Position numbers and translations under genes: made by a program. Under the pieces are notes generated by a model that saw only the letters and a list, made by a program, of their open reading frames with translations, did no database searches and had not been told where the DNA came from. This document shows, in pieces, positions 1 to 12,790 of a DNA stretch of 64,000 nt. Origin of the DNA: Casuarina equisetifolia (lineage: Eukaryota > Streptophyta > Magnoliopsida > Fagales > Casuarinaceae); NCBI GenBank assembly GCA_028551475.1, contig CM052358.1, positions 13,003,938 to 13,067,937 on the forward strand. Direction: 5' to 3'. Position 1 is the first letter of the stretch. Each line of letters starts with the position of its first letter.

Positions 1-504
1 GTTGTATTTCCAATTAGAAATTAAAAGGATGCCCTTTAGCTATTTACTAGATGAGGTGGATTTGATGGTTTATTGAATCATTTAAAATACCATGTGCAGT
101 ATTCATTCTTGATATTGTAGATCTTTATTTAGTATCATGATCTTGCTTTATTCATCACAATACTTGTTGCCTTAACTATATGGTCTTATCTTAGATTTAT
201 ATTCATTTTAAGATCTATTCAATTAGCTGACATTGTGTTGTGTGCTTATATTTACCTTTGTAAGAACAAACTGTGTTAACCAAAACTTAAAAAATTAATT
301 AATAAATAAATAAATTACTTAGAGAACCTAATTTACTCCCTTTTTAGGTTGCCTTAGAAACCTTACATAATCAACACTTAACTGCCTTAGGGACGTTAGT
401 CAATTGTCATCCCATTTTTAATTTGTTTCTTGTTTTGCTTTCAATTAATAAAAGCAAGATTCATCCAATAACCTTTGATCAGTTCATGCCAATACACATG
501 ATTT

Positions 505-920
505 CTCATTTGAGATTCACAAGCTACTCATGATTAAGTATACTAGGAGAGTAACAATATCTTGATCTTATTTGCATGTTTTGTTGGACATTACCAAAAA
601 ACCAATAGCCCTATCAAAGTTGTTTCTTTTTCGTTTTAATATGTCATATACAAAGCCGATTTTATTTGATAGTTTAATGTAATTATACATCTTAGTCCTA
701 TGTACTCTAGAATCTCCCATAAGATTGCTTATATGTCTACAAAGATCTCAAAAGAATTTAAAAGTGCATATTTAAGCACCAGCTACGAGTGACACCTCTT
801 GACTTGATATTAGAAGAAGCACGCTACCACCTTATAACTATAGATCTTCAGATCCATGCCTACATCATAATCTGACCCTAAGACATGAATCCCTAAGATA
901 GATAATTCTAGGCATTGCAA
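505..920 (+). repeat. Dispersed repeat, copy 1
   Basis: About 400 bp here match 10345-10755 in direct orientation with many substitutions and small indels. Shared blocks include the stretch around 'cttagtcctatgtactctag', the 'aatatgtcatatacaa' block and the 'ctacatcataatctgacc' block. No coding content or terminal repeats were recognised. It is probably an old transposon fragment, but its class is unknown. Confidence 0.7.
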
Positions 921-2394
921 GCGCTCCATGCGTCTGCCATATGCTCGCATGGTGCACTCATGAGCCAACCATCTTTGCGCTTGTTGTGTCAGCTACAATA
1001 TCATCTACCACGTCAGACAATCCACCATGTCAGCCATAGTCCAGAAAGCATCATTACCATAATGCCAAAATCCAACTCTTGCTAGAAACCCTAGCCAACA
1101 CCGTTAACAAAAAATCTTATAATGATTTTGTATCAATTGTGAATATTTTTTTTCTTTTCTGTATGTATTGATTGTGCATATAATTTGGTTTTGTAAATCA
1201 TTGATTTCTATCAATACAAAAGCAAGAAATTTCTCCCATTGTGTTTGTTTAATTTTCTGATGAATTAGGTTTATGGTGATATTGTATTCCTAATTATTTA
1301 CATGTAAAATACATCAATACAAAATAGTTAAGAGCATAGCCCTATGAAAAGACCTTACACAACCTTACATCACATAAAAAATGGTCTCCTTAAGCCTCCA
1401 GAGTATGCTGAATAAGTAGGTTTTGCAGTAACCATGCAGTAGTCACTTGTTTCCTTTTTAGGATAGTAGGGCAATCCTAGTGGATAGATTTGTGTTCCAT
1501 TCTTTTTTTTTTTTTTTTTAGACAAGTTCTTGCATCCTCTATGGCAATATTTTTCAATCTTTATAATCTATTGTGAAATATTTTACATATGAATAAATGT
1601 TTTAATATAGGCTAGTTTTAAGGGGAGGAAAATGAACTTCCTAATATAGGTAGTATCATAGCCTATGATTTACACAAATAAAATTATATCAAAGCTAACC
1701 TCCATTCCAAGTTTGAATCATAAATAAGTTATCTATGAAAAGGGTTACTTAGCAAAGGATTATATGGGTTGGGTCAACGCCGCCATAAAATAGGCTACTA
1801 GAGCATTGGTTGCAGAACGCGGTAATTCATTATAGGTTTATGAAGGGCCGCAGCAAGTTTGGGCTTATAAGGCCCAAATTGAGAATAATATATAAAGAAA
1901 ATATGTTGAGACTTGTCTTCAAAATTATCTTTTATTAAAGTAACAATACCACATGCTTTGTTTCCTTTTTTCTTATGCGCTTCCTATTCTCGTTTGCCTC
2001 CCTTAATTGCTGATTACTTTCTAGTTTGCTTAGTGTTAGTTGCAGCATGATGGAGAGGACTCTTTTTCCATCGCTGGAATGAATGATCAGTATAAGAATG
2101 ATGCTATAAAAATAGTTTAACAAAAAGGGTTAAAGGGAAGAAATTTCCAGGGTTCTAAGGTAGTTCAGCAATAGATGTCTTATCGACTGCGTTTCAATTT
2201 TATCGACCTGCTTGTAGTAAATTATGAAAGATTGTATTTGTAACGTAGGTTAGGCATATTATCCAAGTAGCGCAAAGAAGATGAGGAACTCTAGATACGA
2301 AATATTAGAATTCCTTCAAGAATCAGAGTTTATGAATATGGAGATTATGAATGCAAGACTTAGACTAAGTTTGCTTCTTGTAAAAAGGTCTAAA

Positions 2395-2640
2395 GCTCAA
2401 TCCAAAACTAACTCAAGATTTGGAGGAGATTTCTTTCATTTAAACTTAACCACAGATTTCCTCCTCTCTAGTGTGATACTCCATCCATATAATAAATTTG
2501 GAGTAAGACCTAACTTGGGCTCTAATACTGTGTTAAAAAGCCTAAAGCCTGACTTTAAAATTAGTCCCAAAGCTAGAGAAAACTTCTTTCTTTTAAACTT
2601 AACTATAAGTTTCCTCTTCTCCCATTTGGGACTCGTGACC
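2395..2640. repeat. Imperfect two-copy tandem repeat
   Basis: Two related blocks lie head to tail. Each has 'aaagc..', then a 'ttctttc..ttaaacttaac' core, then 'tttcctcttctc'-like sequence, at about 2395-2470 and 2545-2625. The similarity is visible by eye but diverged. Function is unknown. Confidence 0.45.
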
Positions 2641-4597
2641 TTCAACATTTGTCTTCTCACGTGAACTTTGAAAGGTCCCGCGGGAGATCGATCTGGGAAA
2701 GAGTCGAGGATTACCAATGTTAAGGTAGTTCTGTTAAGTTGGCTTGAACACTATGATCATTACATTTTCTGTTAGGACGGTTGGCTACAGAGGTCTTGAC
2801 ATCTATGTACTCTTCATTCTGATGGATATTCGCTAGAGCTAGTGAAAAACCAAATAATGGCTCGATCACTAATGACAACTAAAACTATCCTGTTATAGCT
2901 GATGGATGGTTCATGTGAAAGCCAAATTCTGTAATAGTCTGCCTTTTTTTCTAGGTTTGACTATTCCTTGAAGTTTGCAGACTCACCAATGAGAATGTTC
3001 GAATCAAAGGAGTCGAGATTCTTTCAAAAAGCGAGATCTATTGCTCTAGGGACTCACCTACCGGAAACAAAAACAATGCGAACCGTATCTGAGTGGGCCA
3101 ACGTTTCGAGTACATGGCCTATTAAGAAGTAAAATATCGCGATGAAATCATTTGTTGCTGTCCATTATTTCCGCCCACTACGCATCATTTGGTCCATATA
3201 GGTTCGAGTCATGATAAGCATCGATTTTCGCTGAATCTAGAATCCATTGATTTCTTTGAAATAGAATTACAATTATAGAAAAAAACATCTTGAGTCATGA
3301 CATTTCCACTCCCGTAGCTTTGGATTGACGGATGAAATCACGAGCTCAGTCCCGCACTTTAACATTATATATGTTACTGCTACATGTCGATAGAGTCTTT
3401 GCCTCTTTCTTGTGTTCAGCAGCCATACATTCATTAGAAAACAGAATGTCGTGTCAAGTCAATAACAAAAGTCCAGTCAAACGCACCACGGCAGACAATC
3501 CAGTTGGAGACTCGACCACTTCCCATAGCCTCAAAGCAAATGATGACACTCCAAGTGCTTTGCGTCCACCCCACTCCTGCCTCCATTAAGAATGAGCAAA
3601 GAAACTTGCAATTCGACTGCTCGGTTGGCTTCTCAGACTGGGGAAGCACTGAGCTCGGAGTTAACCTCCACAACGAAAATGATAGTTTATTGTACTGGGA
3701 ACAAAGAGAATTGAACTTCACTGTTGTGCTAGGCTGTAGTGCACGAGCAAAGTTGGAAGACACTAAGTGTTGCTATATAAAATGCAACAAAAGCGTGCAA
3801 AATTCTGTGTATGATAATGATTGGCAGAAAGAGGTCTGAGAATATCTGTGGTATCTTTCGATTCCTCTATAATCTTTCGCTACGTAAGGGTTGGTTTCAC
3901 CTGGACTTTTTTGTCTAGGTCTGTCATAATAGCTTGAGTTAGTCAAAGCCAATATGCATTTTTTTCGTAGTTCTGCTACAGCTTGGACTCTCTTTCACAA
4001 TCAAACTTTCAACTGTAAATCTTATGACGATATGGGCTAGAAAGGGATAACATCTTTGACCGCATCATTTTGTCCATTCAGATAACATACTCATTTCCCG
4101 CAAAGGAACGATGTAAGAAAATTAGAACGTGTCATACAAGATATGGGTGGCTGTTGAATCTCGGAAGAGGTTTGCATTAGTGAGTTCGAGATACTACTTC
4201 ACGTGCGTGGAGATGAGGAGAGTTAGATGAATACGCAAATTGAATTCGCATTATGCCATGGAGTTCGTATTCAAAGGTGGGACGGAACGAATTAGGATGC
4301 AAACTTTCCTATGTGGCACTCAGTCGAATGACGCAGCATTGAAACCTAAAGACTCGCAAAAATTCCTTTTCCATTATCATCATTGAGTGGTATAATAGTT
4401 GTACACTTAAGCAATTAGGAAAATTTGCTCATGAATTTTTTCTGAGTTTAGAATTTAGCTTTTTGTTTTGTCAAAAATAAAAGTTCCAGACAAAGATATT
4501 GTTTGTCGACTGTTTAAAGAGGCATCAGAACATATATATATATGTTTAATTGACATAAAAATCATTAGCATGATAATCAGCTAAACTTGTAAGAGTA

Positions 4598-4679
4598 TTG
4601 AAAAAACCATCCAATTTTTCAAGATAAAAAAGAACTACTGAAAAAACGATCCAATTTTCCAAGATACAAAAGAACACAA
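4598..4679. repeat. Two-unit ~40-bp tandem repeat
   Basis: Two consecutive units share 'gaaaaaac.atccaattt' followed by 'caagata.aaaagaac'. It is a simple local duplication with no evident function. Confidence 0.6.
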
Positions 4680-5972
4680 AAACTTGTGGCCAACAGAGGG
4701 TTGTGAGGGAGCAGATTGGCACCGTATAGGGTGGTGCCAAGAGTCTGAATAAGCATCGGGACTTAATTAGTCATGTTAAGCGGAAAAGTATATTTTCTTA
4801 AAATAAAAGGTTATTTCTCGAATTTGTAACAAAAAATTATGTTGACGTAAAAGCAATTTTCATTGAGCAAAGCTTTTCATTCAACCCAAACGATGAAGAA
4901 CTAAAAAAATATATATTTTCCAAGCATATTCATTTGAAATAAATAGTTCTTAATAAGTTGTAATTTGCAAGTAATTTCCAGAACTGCACTTCTACATTCG
5001 GAGAAGTAATGGAAAACGCGAGATCTTTACCTAACATAACCAAAGTCTAGGAAGAGAATATCAGCCTATGAATCAAGTTACCATCAATGTCATTTTATGG
5101 AGCTAGCATGAGAACACAATGAAGCCAGTCACATGATTCCGCCATTCCTCATCACACAGTATAATGCTTTGTTATAACGACGAGCAAAATTTGAACGATT
5201 GCAACGTTGGACCTTATTCTGAGAAACGGTTTTTGAGTATAGTTGATACAAAGTCGTCCGTAAGGTATCTTTTCTTAAGATGGAAGTAATTGTAACGCAA
5301 AATTCATGGTAGATAATGGTAGCAACTCTATAAATGGTCATGGATAAGGAATAAGCATGTTCAGGCCAACTGTAAGGTACTTTTTAAGTGGTGTTTTGCC
5401 TGCTTTAGGAGCGAAGGACAACATTAATACAGACATATAGTCCTCTCGGGACTTCTCCCCCGCAATGTCCGTCTTGTGCAACAGCAACAATTTGTAGGAA
5501 ATTTCCAATTTAGAAGTCATAAGGATATAGGTAGAAACTGAGTTGAGAGTCAATTCTTTCCATCGACTGGAGGAACTTAATTTGGACATAGGGATCATCA
5601 TCCATAGTAATCAGGAATTCTCCCCATTAGTTTTAGTTGCGACCGTTTGGAAATCAGATGATGACAAAAGAATAAAGCAAACAATGTAAGCAACTCCATT
5701 ACACTTCACTGAAAATCAAACAAATAGATGAAGAACTACATATTACACTGCCTAACTATGCAGCAATGCACCTAGCCTTTCTGACATGAACCCAAACCGA
5801 AAGCAGTAACATAAAACACAAACGCTTATTATAAGCACAAGTGCTTGCCTTTATTTTCTCGTCTCATTTTTTTTCTTTTAGGAGATAACAAGCCTAATTT
5901 CTTGGAACTGAGCTTCTTCCCTTTACGATGCATGAGAACGTGCGTGCCACATAAACATGCAGGAAAGTAGTT

Positions 5973-6283
5973 CTAGTTTCTTAGTGAATGCCCGACCCCA
6001 GGGCTGTGGGTCTGAAGACGTTGACGTCGAGACCTGGAGGAAGCGGCTTGGCCTCATCGTCAGCTGGTGTTGTAGGAGGCAACTCAGAATTTTCTTCGTT
6101 TGTCTTGTAACTACCGTGTAACTCACCGATGTCCTTAATAGTGTCCTTTTCGTAGATGTTATCTTGAGTTTGGAATTCACTATTCTTCCCCACAAGCAAA
6201 CGCCTTCCCTCTATAAATTGAATTGCTTGGACAAAAATTAAAACAAGCAGGAGACAAGTGGAGATTAACTTTTTCTGGGCCAC
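5973..6283 (-). pseudogene. CEP-like secreted peptide precursor, disrupted
   Basis: The minus-strand frame ending at TAA 5981-5983 encodes a short secreted-type precursor. It has a hydrophobic signal-like stretch (KKLISTCLLLVLIFVQ), an acidic and proline-rich variable middle, and a C-terminus reading DVNVFRPTALGSGIH. C-terminally encoded peptides (CEPs) are small root and nitrogen-signalling peptides released from such precursors; their mature domain has the pattern FRPTxPGxSPGVGH. Here FRPT (codons at 6005-6016) is in one frame. The missing half, HSPGVGH followed by SLRN and a stop at 5973-5975, is in another frame of the same DNA. This fits a deletion of about 13 nt inside the peptide-coding part. 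The frame also contains no ATG: the place where a start is expected (6281-6283) reads GTG, followed by AQKK. Both features suggest a recent pseudogene. A functional non-canonical peptide started by an upstream spliced exon is the less likely alternative. Confidence 0.6.
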
Positions 6284-6434
6284 AGAGATTGAGAAAGCTC
6301 GAAAGACAGTGATTGAGACAAGGGGGCAGGGGAAGGTGTTGAGCGTAGAATGGGCGTAAAATGACTGAGCAAGCAAGTAGCTAGAGCTTAAATCAACTGT
6401 GGGTTTGCACGCCGAACCCTTCCCTCTCTGGATG

Positions 6435-6442
6435 TATTTATA
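6435..6442 (-). promoter_or_regulatory. TATA box of the CEP-like gene
   Basis: The minus strand reads TATAAATA about 150 nt upstream of the GTG at the expected start site, in a context typical of plant core promoters. It implies transcription starting near 6405. It supports the reading that a real gene once lay here. Confidence 0.55.
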
Positions 6443-6449
6443 GCCCGTA

Positions 6450-8925
6450 GCAAATGCAAGTTGTCAGATCAACCAAAAGAAATATGATTAATAAAATTTC
6501 TCTCTGACTTCCTTTCCCTATCTCTCTCTAATAGTGCAGATAGTGCATAGCATTGGTCTCAGGAGAGCCTCTCAAAGTTTGCATGTCCCCATGCAATGTT
6601 TTTTTATTTATACTCTTTTTCATTAGCGGTAGATGATGAACCGATGCAAGATACTAGTGAGATCCTGGTGGGTACCAAATAATGAATTATTTTCACTTTT
6701 CTATTTAAATATATTTTACAAGGAACACCAGCATGAAAGTGCAAGAAAAATTCAGGCACTCGACTTCTGATATGGAGTTTCGAGTTCAAGAAAGTTCATG
6801 TATGGAGTATCTGAAAATTAGAAACTGTATCATTTTTTTTTTAAAAGGTAAATGGAGAGAAAAGAGGATTTTGGGTTATGGGGATTCGAACACCTAACTG
6901 TATCAATTTTATTTTTTATTTTTTATTTTATTTTTAGATGAAAGAGGAAGAAGATAGGATATTGGGGTTGTGGGCTGCGTCAGGCACCATTGATTTTACC
7001 AGTAGTATCGACCTGGGTTTAGCTGTATCACTGGTTGCGCTAGCTTGAGCAGGCGCTTTGGTATGGTTTCTGACTCTAGAGCAACAAACGGAAAGTAGTA
7101 TTTTGTAAATGACACAACAGGGTATGTGGACGTCAAGTTGGGATTTTGTAATCCCTAGCGTTCTTGTTTTCAACAATGTTTGTTAGTTGTATTTGAAAAT
7201 AGATGAACATAGCTGGGCCTTGTAAGTTGTTGACTGAACGCTTGTAACTTGTAGTCATTTATGTAGGTTAGGGAACCTACAATTACAGTGCGTAAAGAGT
7301 CTCTTCGGCTCTTGGTGTAACATTAAGTCAGCACGTGGCTGAGTAAAACGAACCTCAAAAAGAGCGGAAGAGGCCAGAGCTTGCAATACCTACGCTTGAT
7401 TATGAGTTCGCCCTTTAAGAACGATAATCAGACTTCAATCAAATTCTTTTTGAAGTTCACGTTATTGAATGTGTGATTCCAGCTTCATACTTGATTTGTA
7501 GGAAGAAGATGTCCCTATTTTTCGAAGTTCTTTTTGACAATATTTAAGGCCTTACGAAAGAGAAAAGCTTGATTTACTTGGCAAATCTTCGTTTAAGGTA
7601 TATTTCTACCCCACAACTGATTTGCTTCCGTTAGGCTGAGCCTGTAAACGTCCACAATCCACTCAAGGAGAGAGAAAGAGGAGAAAGAGGAGAAAGAGGA
7701 GAAAGAGGAGAAAGAAAAGAAAGGAACAAAGGGAAATATGGGCAGGCATAAAAAGCGCTATTGAATGCGAATAAAGGCACACTATTGGAACTGCACAAAT
7801 GGCAGTTCTACGCCTTATAAAGGTGTTGGTGCACTCTTATGATTGTCGAGTTCTCAATTTTTCAACTAGGCCTGCATTTCTACATGGCGTTCGAGCCAGG
7901 ACCTCTAAACCCTATTGGCTGTCCTTCTCTTTTGCTCCGTCAATGGTTGTGTTTTAAATTCTTCTATCCCAAATGGGTGGCCGAAGAATTGGGCCAAAAA
8001 AATTGAGTAAAGGTAAACCACTAGTTGGGCCACACGTGCATGTAGGCGTGGGACCTTTGCTGAAAAGGAAAGACATGTCGTAACAGCCCCACAGCCTAAG
8101 CATTAGACTACAATTTTCACAATCTTAATCATTGCTTGGGCACGGAACCGTGGACTAACTTGCCACAAGCGACTTCTGAGAACACAACGAAGTTTGAAAT
8201 ATTTTATTCAACTCCTTGGTAAAGTGTTTGGGAACAGTTTTTATTTTTCTCGCCTCCTCGGTCACGATATCCATAGACACGTCCACTAGAATGTCTTGGG
8301 GCGCAGCCCACATGTTCTCGAAGAACAAAAGTTAGAAGCCCGTAAAGATCAGATCTTTATAGGCCTTCCATTCCCTGATCTTTATATACGTATACAGGGC
8401 CTTTACAATGAATAGGTCATGAGGCCTGCTTCCCTAACTTCCTTCTTCTGCTTCGCCCTTTTCCCCCCTCACAGGGTCTTCTCCGTTAGAGGTGGGCACG
8501 AGCTCCACCTGCTTTACCCTGTTGCTCTGCTGTACTTTTCCCCTTCAACGATTGACAGCTCCAACCCATATGCCAATCAACAGCCAGTAAAACCAAACAT
8601 CCACAGCTTGTAACTAGCAGGGAATGGCATAATACAAACCAAAAAATTCAGAACCATTGCACCAAACATTTGCTGATGATTTTCATTGATTGCCTCACAT
8701 ATACATGGTGTCTATTTGACCAATAAGAAAATGAAGGAAAAGGTATAGGCCTATCAACGGGTTGTTGATTGAGACTTTGGGAAGAAACAACCTATAAAGC
8801 ACCTGAGGCACAGCTAGTGTCAAAAATTTCCAGTTGGGATCAGTATCCTGTCAGCTTCCTAGTGTAAGATTAAGTTAACTTGTTATACACCAGTCAAGGA
8901 GTCAAGGAGTTAAGGAGGACCCTGC
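6450..8925. other. Intergenic stretch without a recognised gene
   Basis: Only short frames without recognisable domains are present (for example 6934-7176 minus and 8419-8613 plus). The one structured element is the purine-rich minisatellite at 7667-7727. Part of 8.6-8.9 kb is presumably the 3' UTR of the minus-strand sulfotransferase gene. Confidence 0.5.
7667..7727. repeat. Purine-rich 9-bp minisatellite
   Basis: The 9-bp unit gaggagaaa is repeated about five times, then degenerates into gaaa repeats. It is an all-purine tract on the plus strand. Confidence 0.85.
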
Positions 8926-11900
8926 TTAATAGTCTGAATGGAGAAAACTCTCATAAGCTGTTCCAGTGAGTGTCTTGTTGACATCCTCCCAGTTCCTGAT
9001 GAGGTCCGACAATGTCCCTTTGTGAATTTTAATTTGACGGCTTGACAGTTCCATCGGTGGAAGCTTTAGAAACTCCTGAACATCTTTTAGTTTCTGCAAG
9101 GAAAATCAAGAATAAGGACCTCCAAAAAGAGCGATAACCACAGAGACGTTTACTACGTATGTGGCATCAGAGTAAACTAATGCAGTCAAATGACCACCAT
9201 GGAGAAAACGTTGAATTTAGACAGGAACAAAACTTCATAGCACCCAAAATATAACTCCAGCATTTTGTTAAAGATAGAAACATAATTAAGTATTTAATTA
9301 AAAAGTGTTCATGTGTAAGTCCTTACAGTGCGGTTCGTCATAACATCCTCATAATACAGAATCATGTGCCTAGTGCCATTGAAGTATTCCAAAGCTTTGG
9401 CAGTCGTGACCTCCGTGTCCTTTAGGTCCGTAATCAATGAGCTGACATTTATCAGGGGCTTGTAGTTTGAGAGTATATTAGCCTACATTGGTAATTAGCC
9501 AATAAGCTCAAGTTCACACAAATTTGAGAGAGAGAGTGAGAGAGGGAGAGTGACATGAATGAGAGAGAGACCTCTTCGTGTGTATGTACATGTGACTTGT
9601 GAGTTCCATTCAATAGCTTAGCATTGCGATCATAGGAATTTGCAACCAGTGAAACCATCCGACGCAGTAAATTTCTTCGGAAGAGAAATATTGCAGAAAC
9701 ACCCTTACGGTTAAAATACTCTGCTATTTCTTTATGATGCTCCATCAATCCCTGCATGAACCATACAGAGAAATGTTGGCTCTCCATTGCAGTCATCAAA
9801 TCAAATATAAAAAACACAAATCTAAGCATTCACAAATTTATAATATCTTGAACATATTACCAGAGTCAGAATTGCAAAGAGACCACATGAAATAGATGTA
9901 GATAAGATTCATTCCTTGAACTATTGTACTGCTGGTTGTTGAATATATGTTCAAGAGGAGTCAAAACAACATCCTATAACCTAACGCACTGCTTTTACCT
10001 TGAGTGAATTGTAACAATAGTCAACAGTTTCTGAGGATGCTGTATATACTAAATTAATTTATCAAATTATTTTTGGAAGGACAAAAAATTTCCACTTCAC
10101 TCACAGCAATAGTCTTACATATGTTGTCTGTGAAAAAAGAAAAATGTTATTGGGCTAAATTATAAATGCAAAATTATTCTAGACCACATTCACAAAGTAG
10201 GCCAAATCCGTTGTTACCCAGGAAAACTACTGCTATGTTTAAGTAAATCATAAGGGGGCAACTTAGTTTGTACTATGAGAATCACTGTCCCTCATTAAAA
10301 ATGGACTGTCACATACATACAACTAAGTACAGTAAAGATATTCGATCTTCTCATTCAAGATTCGTAAGGAATTACCATGATCAAGTATAATAGGCAGACT
10401 AACTATATTTTGATCATATTTGCATGCTTTGCAGGACAATACAACCAAATCAATAGCCTTATTACAGTTGCTTCTTTTCTTTTTTCTTTAATATGTCATA
10501 TACAAGGCCAATGTTATTAGATATTTTAAGGTAGATCTGCATCTTAGTCCTATGTACTCTAGAGTCTCCCACAAGATTGCATATATGTCCACAAAGATCT
10601 CAAAAGAGTTTAAAAATGCATATTAGAGCACTAGTTACAAGTAAAATCTCCTGGCTGGAAGAAGCACACTACCATCTTATAAACAAAGAACTTCATATTT
10701 ATTGCTACATCATAATCTGACCTCAAGATAGAGAATTCTAGGCATTACAAATTAAAAATGAAAATGTCAATAAGCTGAACCCACAATCTGTACAATCATC
10801 TCAATCAACCAAAAATTAGCAAGTTTGTGTAATAAAGCCATCAGAATTCCACTTCATACCAGAAGAAGAAATTCACCAATCCCAGTGATAAATCTGCAAT
10901 ACAAACAACGGTTTCAACTACTTATAATCGTACAACATTTCTATGGAAAATCATATCCACAGAAATAAGTTTTCCTCACACAGTTCCAAACGATACCATC
11001 CCTGACCTTGTCGCAACCTATGAAAGCTTTTTGAAATTATTTAATTCCAAAATTATGCCGCTGGGCTATAAATAAGGAGGTAAAAAGCTAGGCTCTGAAG
11101 ACTCATTTCTTACACTAACAACACTATACGGGCATATTTGCATCAGAGATATAAACACAACCATAGCCTTGCATGACTGGAAAATTGAGATCAGATAAAG
11201 AGCTAATCAGAAGTGTTAATTTGAGAAATTGATTTGTTATGAAAAGTCTACGGGAACAGCATATTACTTCATATTACCTTAAATCAAGTGGAAACACTAT
11301 AAACAGTAGATAATTAACTAATAATGGATCATTTATTGACCTGAATCCAAACACACATTACCTGATTAAGCATCCACTTGAAGCCAACTGCCGCAGAGCA
11401 TTGATTTTTGGAAGCACTACTGAACCAATCCAAGTTGTAAACTTTATCTAGAGTCTGTACAACCGAAGAAATATTTTTCCTCCTATCCTGAAGGAAGAAA
11501 ATCTCCCCATTGGAACTTACATTAATATGACTATTTAGTAGGGTTTCAAACCACCCACTTCCAGATCTCTGCATTGTTAAGATGGCAAAGAACTGTACAG
11601 GATTATGTTCACATTCAGCCCTGTTTACAAATACAAAACAGAAATTAGAGATCTGAATGTATCCCGACATACTATTCTGGAAGAAATTATCAATCACCTG
11701 CTAAAAGTTTTCGGCTTTGGATAATGCACGTAAGGAATTTGGGATGGCTTGACCGTGTTGTCATCACAGTGATTGCCAATGCCTTGAACATTCAGAATTT
11801 TAGTCTTGGTGTGGGTGCTTAACTGCTTTAGACAGATTGTGTACACATAAACGCCACAGAACACCGCAAGCACTAAGAGTACCATCCTTGAGAACAAAGG

Positions 11901-12606
11901 AGATTTCTTGGAAGGTTTTAGCAAAAGCGCATCCTGTGACCAACAGAGAAAATAAAGGAATTATGTCAAATAAAATTTTAGTGAGAGATTACAAGAAGGG
12001 TTGTAAATCTATACCACTTGTTTTTAAGGTAAACGCCAAAAAAATTCAAATTAGCGGGTAGAGTTTTCAAATTCACAGAACACAAAGATCCCAAACCCAC
12101 TCACTTGGGAAAAATATTAATACATGGTCAGTCTTACAGAGTAGAGATAACTAATAAGCGCAAAATCTCTAAAAATAAGAAAAGTTTTAATGAATCCGAA
12201 CCCAGATTAAAACATGCAAAACAATAACAGCGCATTCTTCTTCCAAACCCGTCTACAGTTCCCTTACTATACCTTTCACTCATGAAATGAAACAACGTAA
12301 TTTATTTTACCAGGTATGACTTAAGGAGAAGACGGAGAACAAACGAGGAGATTGAAAAGGAAAGAGAAAACGAACGCCATTATCCTTCAAAACCAATTGG
12401 AGAAGTTCATACCCACAAATCAAAACAACAAATTATTCAGCGAAAGTAAACCAAAAACCCAGTCACTTACTTCCCACCAAAAAAGTCAATTTTGAAGAGT
12501 AAAGCGAAGAACAGATAATAAAGATAATTATGGAGAGAAAAATAAAATAAAATAAAATAAAAGGAAGTCAGGGCACCTTATTGAAGAAATAAATTGCCTC
12601 CGCCAT
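8926..12606 (-). CDS. Membrane-anchored P-loop sulfotransferase family protein, 6 exons, intact
   Basis: Exons on the minus strand are 12577-12606, 11698-11933, 11362-11620, 9572-9751, 9327-9482 and 8926-9093. They sum to 1029 nt (342 aa plus stop), with every junction GT-AG and in phase. The protein has a short N-terminal tail, one hydrophobic anchor at about residues 27-45 (MVLLVLAVFCGVYVYTICL), then a lumenal-type domain, the type II topology of Golgi sulfotransferases. The 5'-phosphosulfate loop for PAPS is at about 104-113 (TMQRSGSGWF). The 3'-phosphate-binding element is at about 199-209 (FRRNLLRRMVS), with Arg201 and Ser209 spaced as in the family. This plant group is usually annotated as a P-loop NTP hydrolase or NodH-like sulfotransferase; the acceptor is unknown. 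The start was chosen because the first ATG opens a 10-codon exon ending at a good donor. I see no lesion. Confidence 0.88.
9524..9571. repeat. (GA)n microsatellite abutting a splice donor
   Basis: Runs of ga interrupted by gt and gga lie in sulfotransferase intron 4. On the gene strand they form a CT-rich tract that begins at the exon 4 donor (exon ends at 9572). Confidence 0.8.
10345..10755 (+). repeat. Dispersed repeat, copy 2 (sulfotransferase intron 3)
   Basis: This is the second copy of the repeat at 505-920, in direct orientation. It lies wholly within the 1.6 kb third intron of the sulfotransferase gene. The mutual divergence suggests two old insertions or an old duplication. Confidence 0.7.
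12539..12562. repeat. (AAAAT)n microsatellite
   Basis: About four to five aaaat units lie in sulfotransferase intron 1, close to the donor of the 30-nt first coding exon. Confidence 0.8.
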
Positions 12607-12790
12607 TGCTGTCTCGAAGATGAGGAGAAAACAGGAAAAGAGGGTCGTCTGAGAAAAAGGGCGAAGCTCAGGGCGTACAGCTCATCTCCTGTTCACTGTC
12701 CAGTCCGTCAAACACTGAGAGAGACACGAAAGACGCAGAGAAAGAGACACTAAGAAAGAAGCCAAAGAGAAATTGTACGACTAGAAAACT
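12607..12790 (-). promoter_or_regulatory. Pyrimidine-rich leader of the sulfotransferase gene
   Basis: On the gene strand, the 180 nt upstream of the ATG are rich in CT and TCTCT runs with no clear TATA box. This resembles plant TATA-less promoters with pyrimidine patches. The transcription start cannot be placed from sequence alone. Confidence 0.35.

Larger units (their letters stand above)
1..5967. other. Gene-poor intergenic stretch
   Basis: I found no supportable gene here. The longest open frames (2281-2664 plus, 3504-3839 plus, 3434-3763 minus) overlap each other on both strands, lack recognisable domains, and some begin at non-ATG codons. The stretch is AT-rich and holds a dispersed repeat (505-920), an imperfect tandem repeat (about 2395-2640) and a short two-copy repeat (4598-4679), listed separately. 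Confidence 0.6.

Noticed and set aside
2281..2717. Overlapping frames on both strands (127 and 93 codons)
   Set aside because: They coincide with an imperfect tandem repeat and have no recognisable domain; openness is explained by the repeat.
3000..4400. Possible organelle DNA insertion because of locally higher complexity
   Set aside because: No plastid or mitochondrial gene or tRNA could be recognised in any frame.
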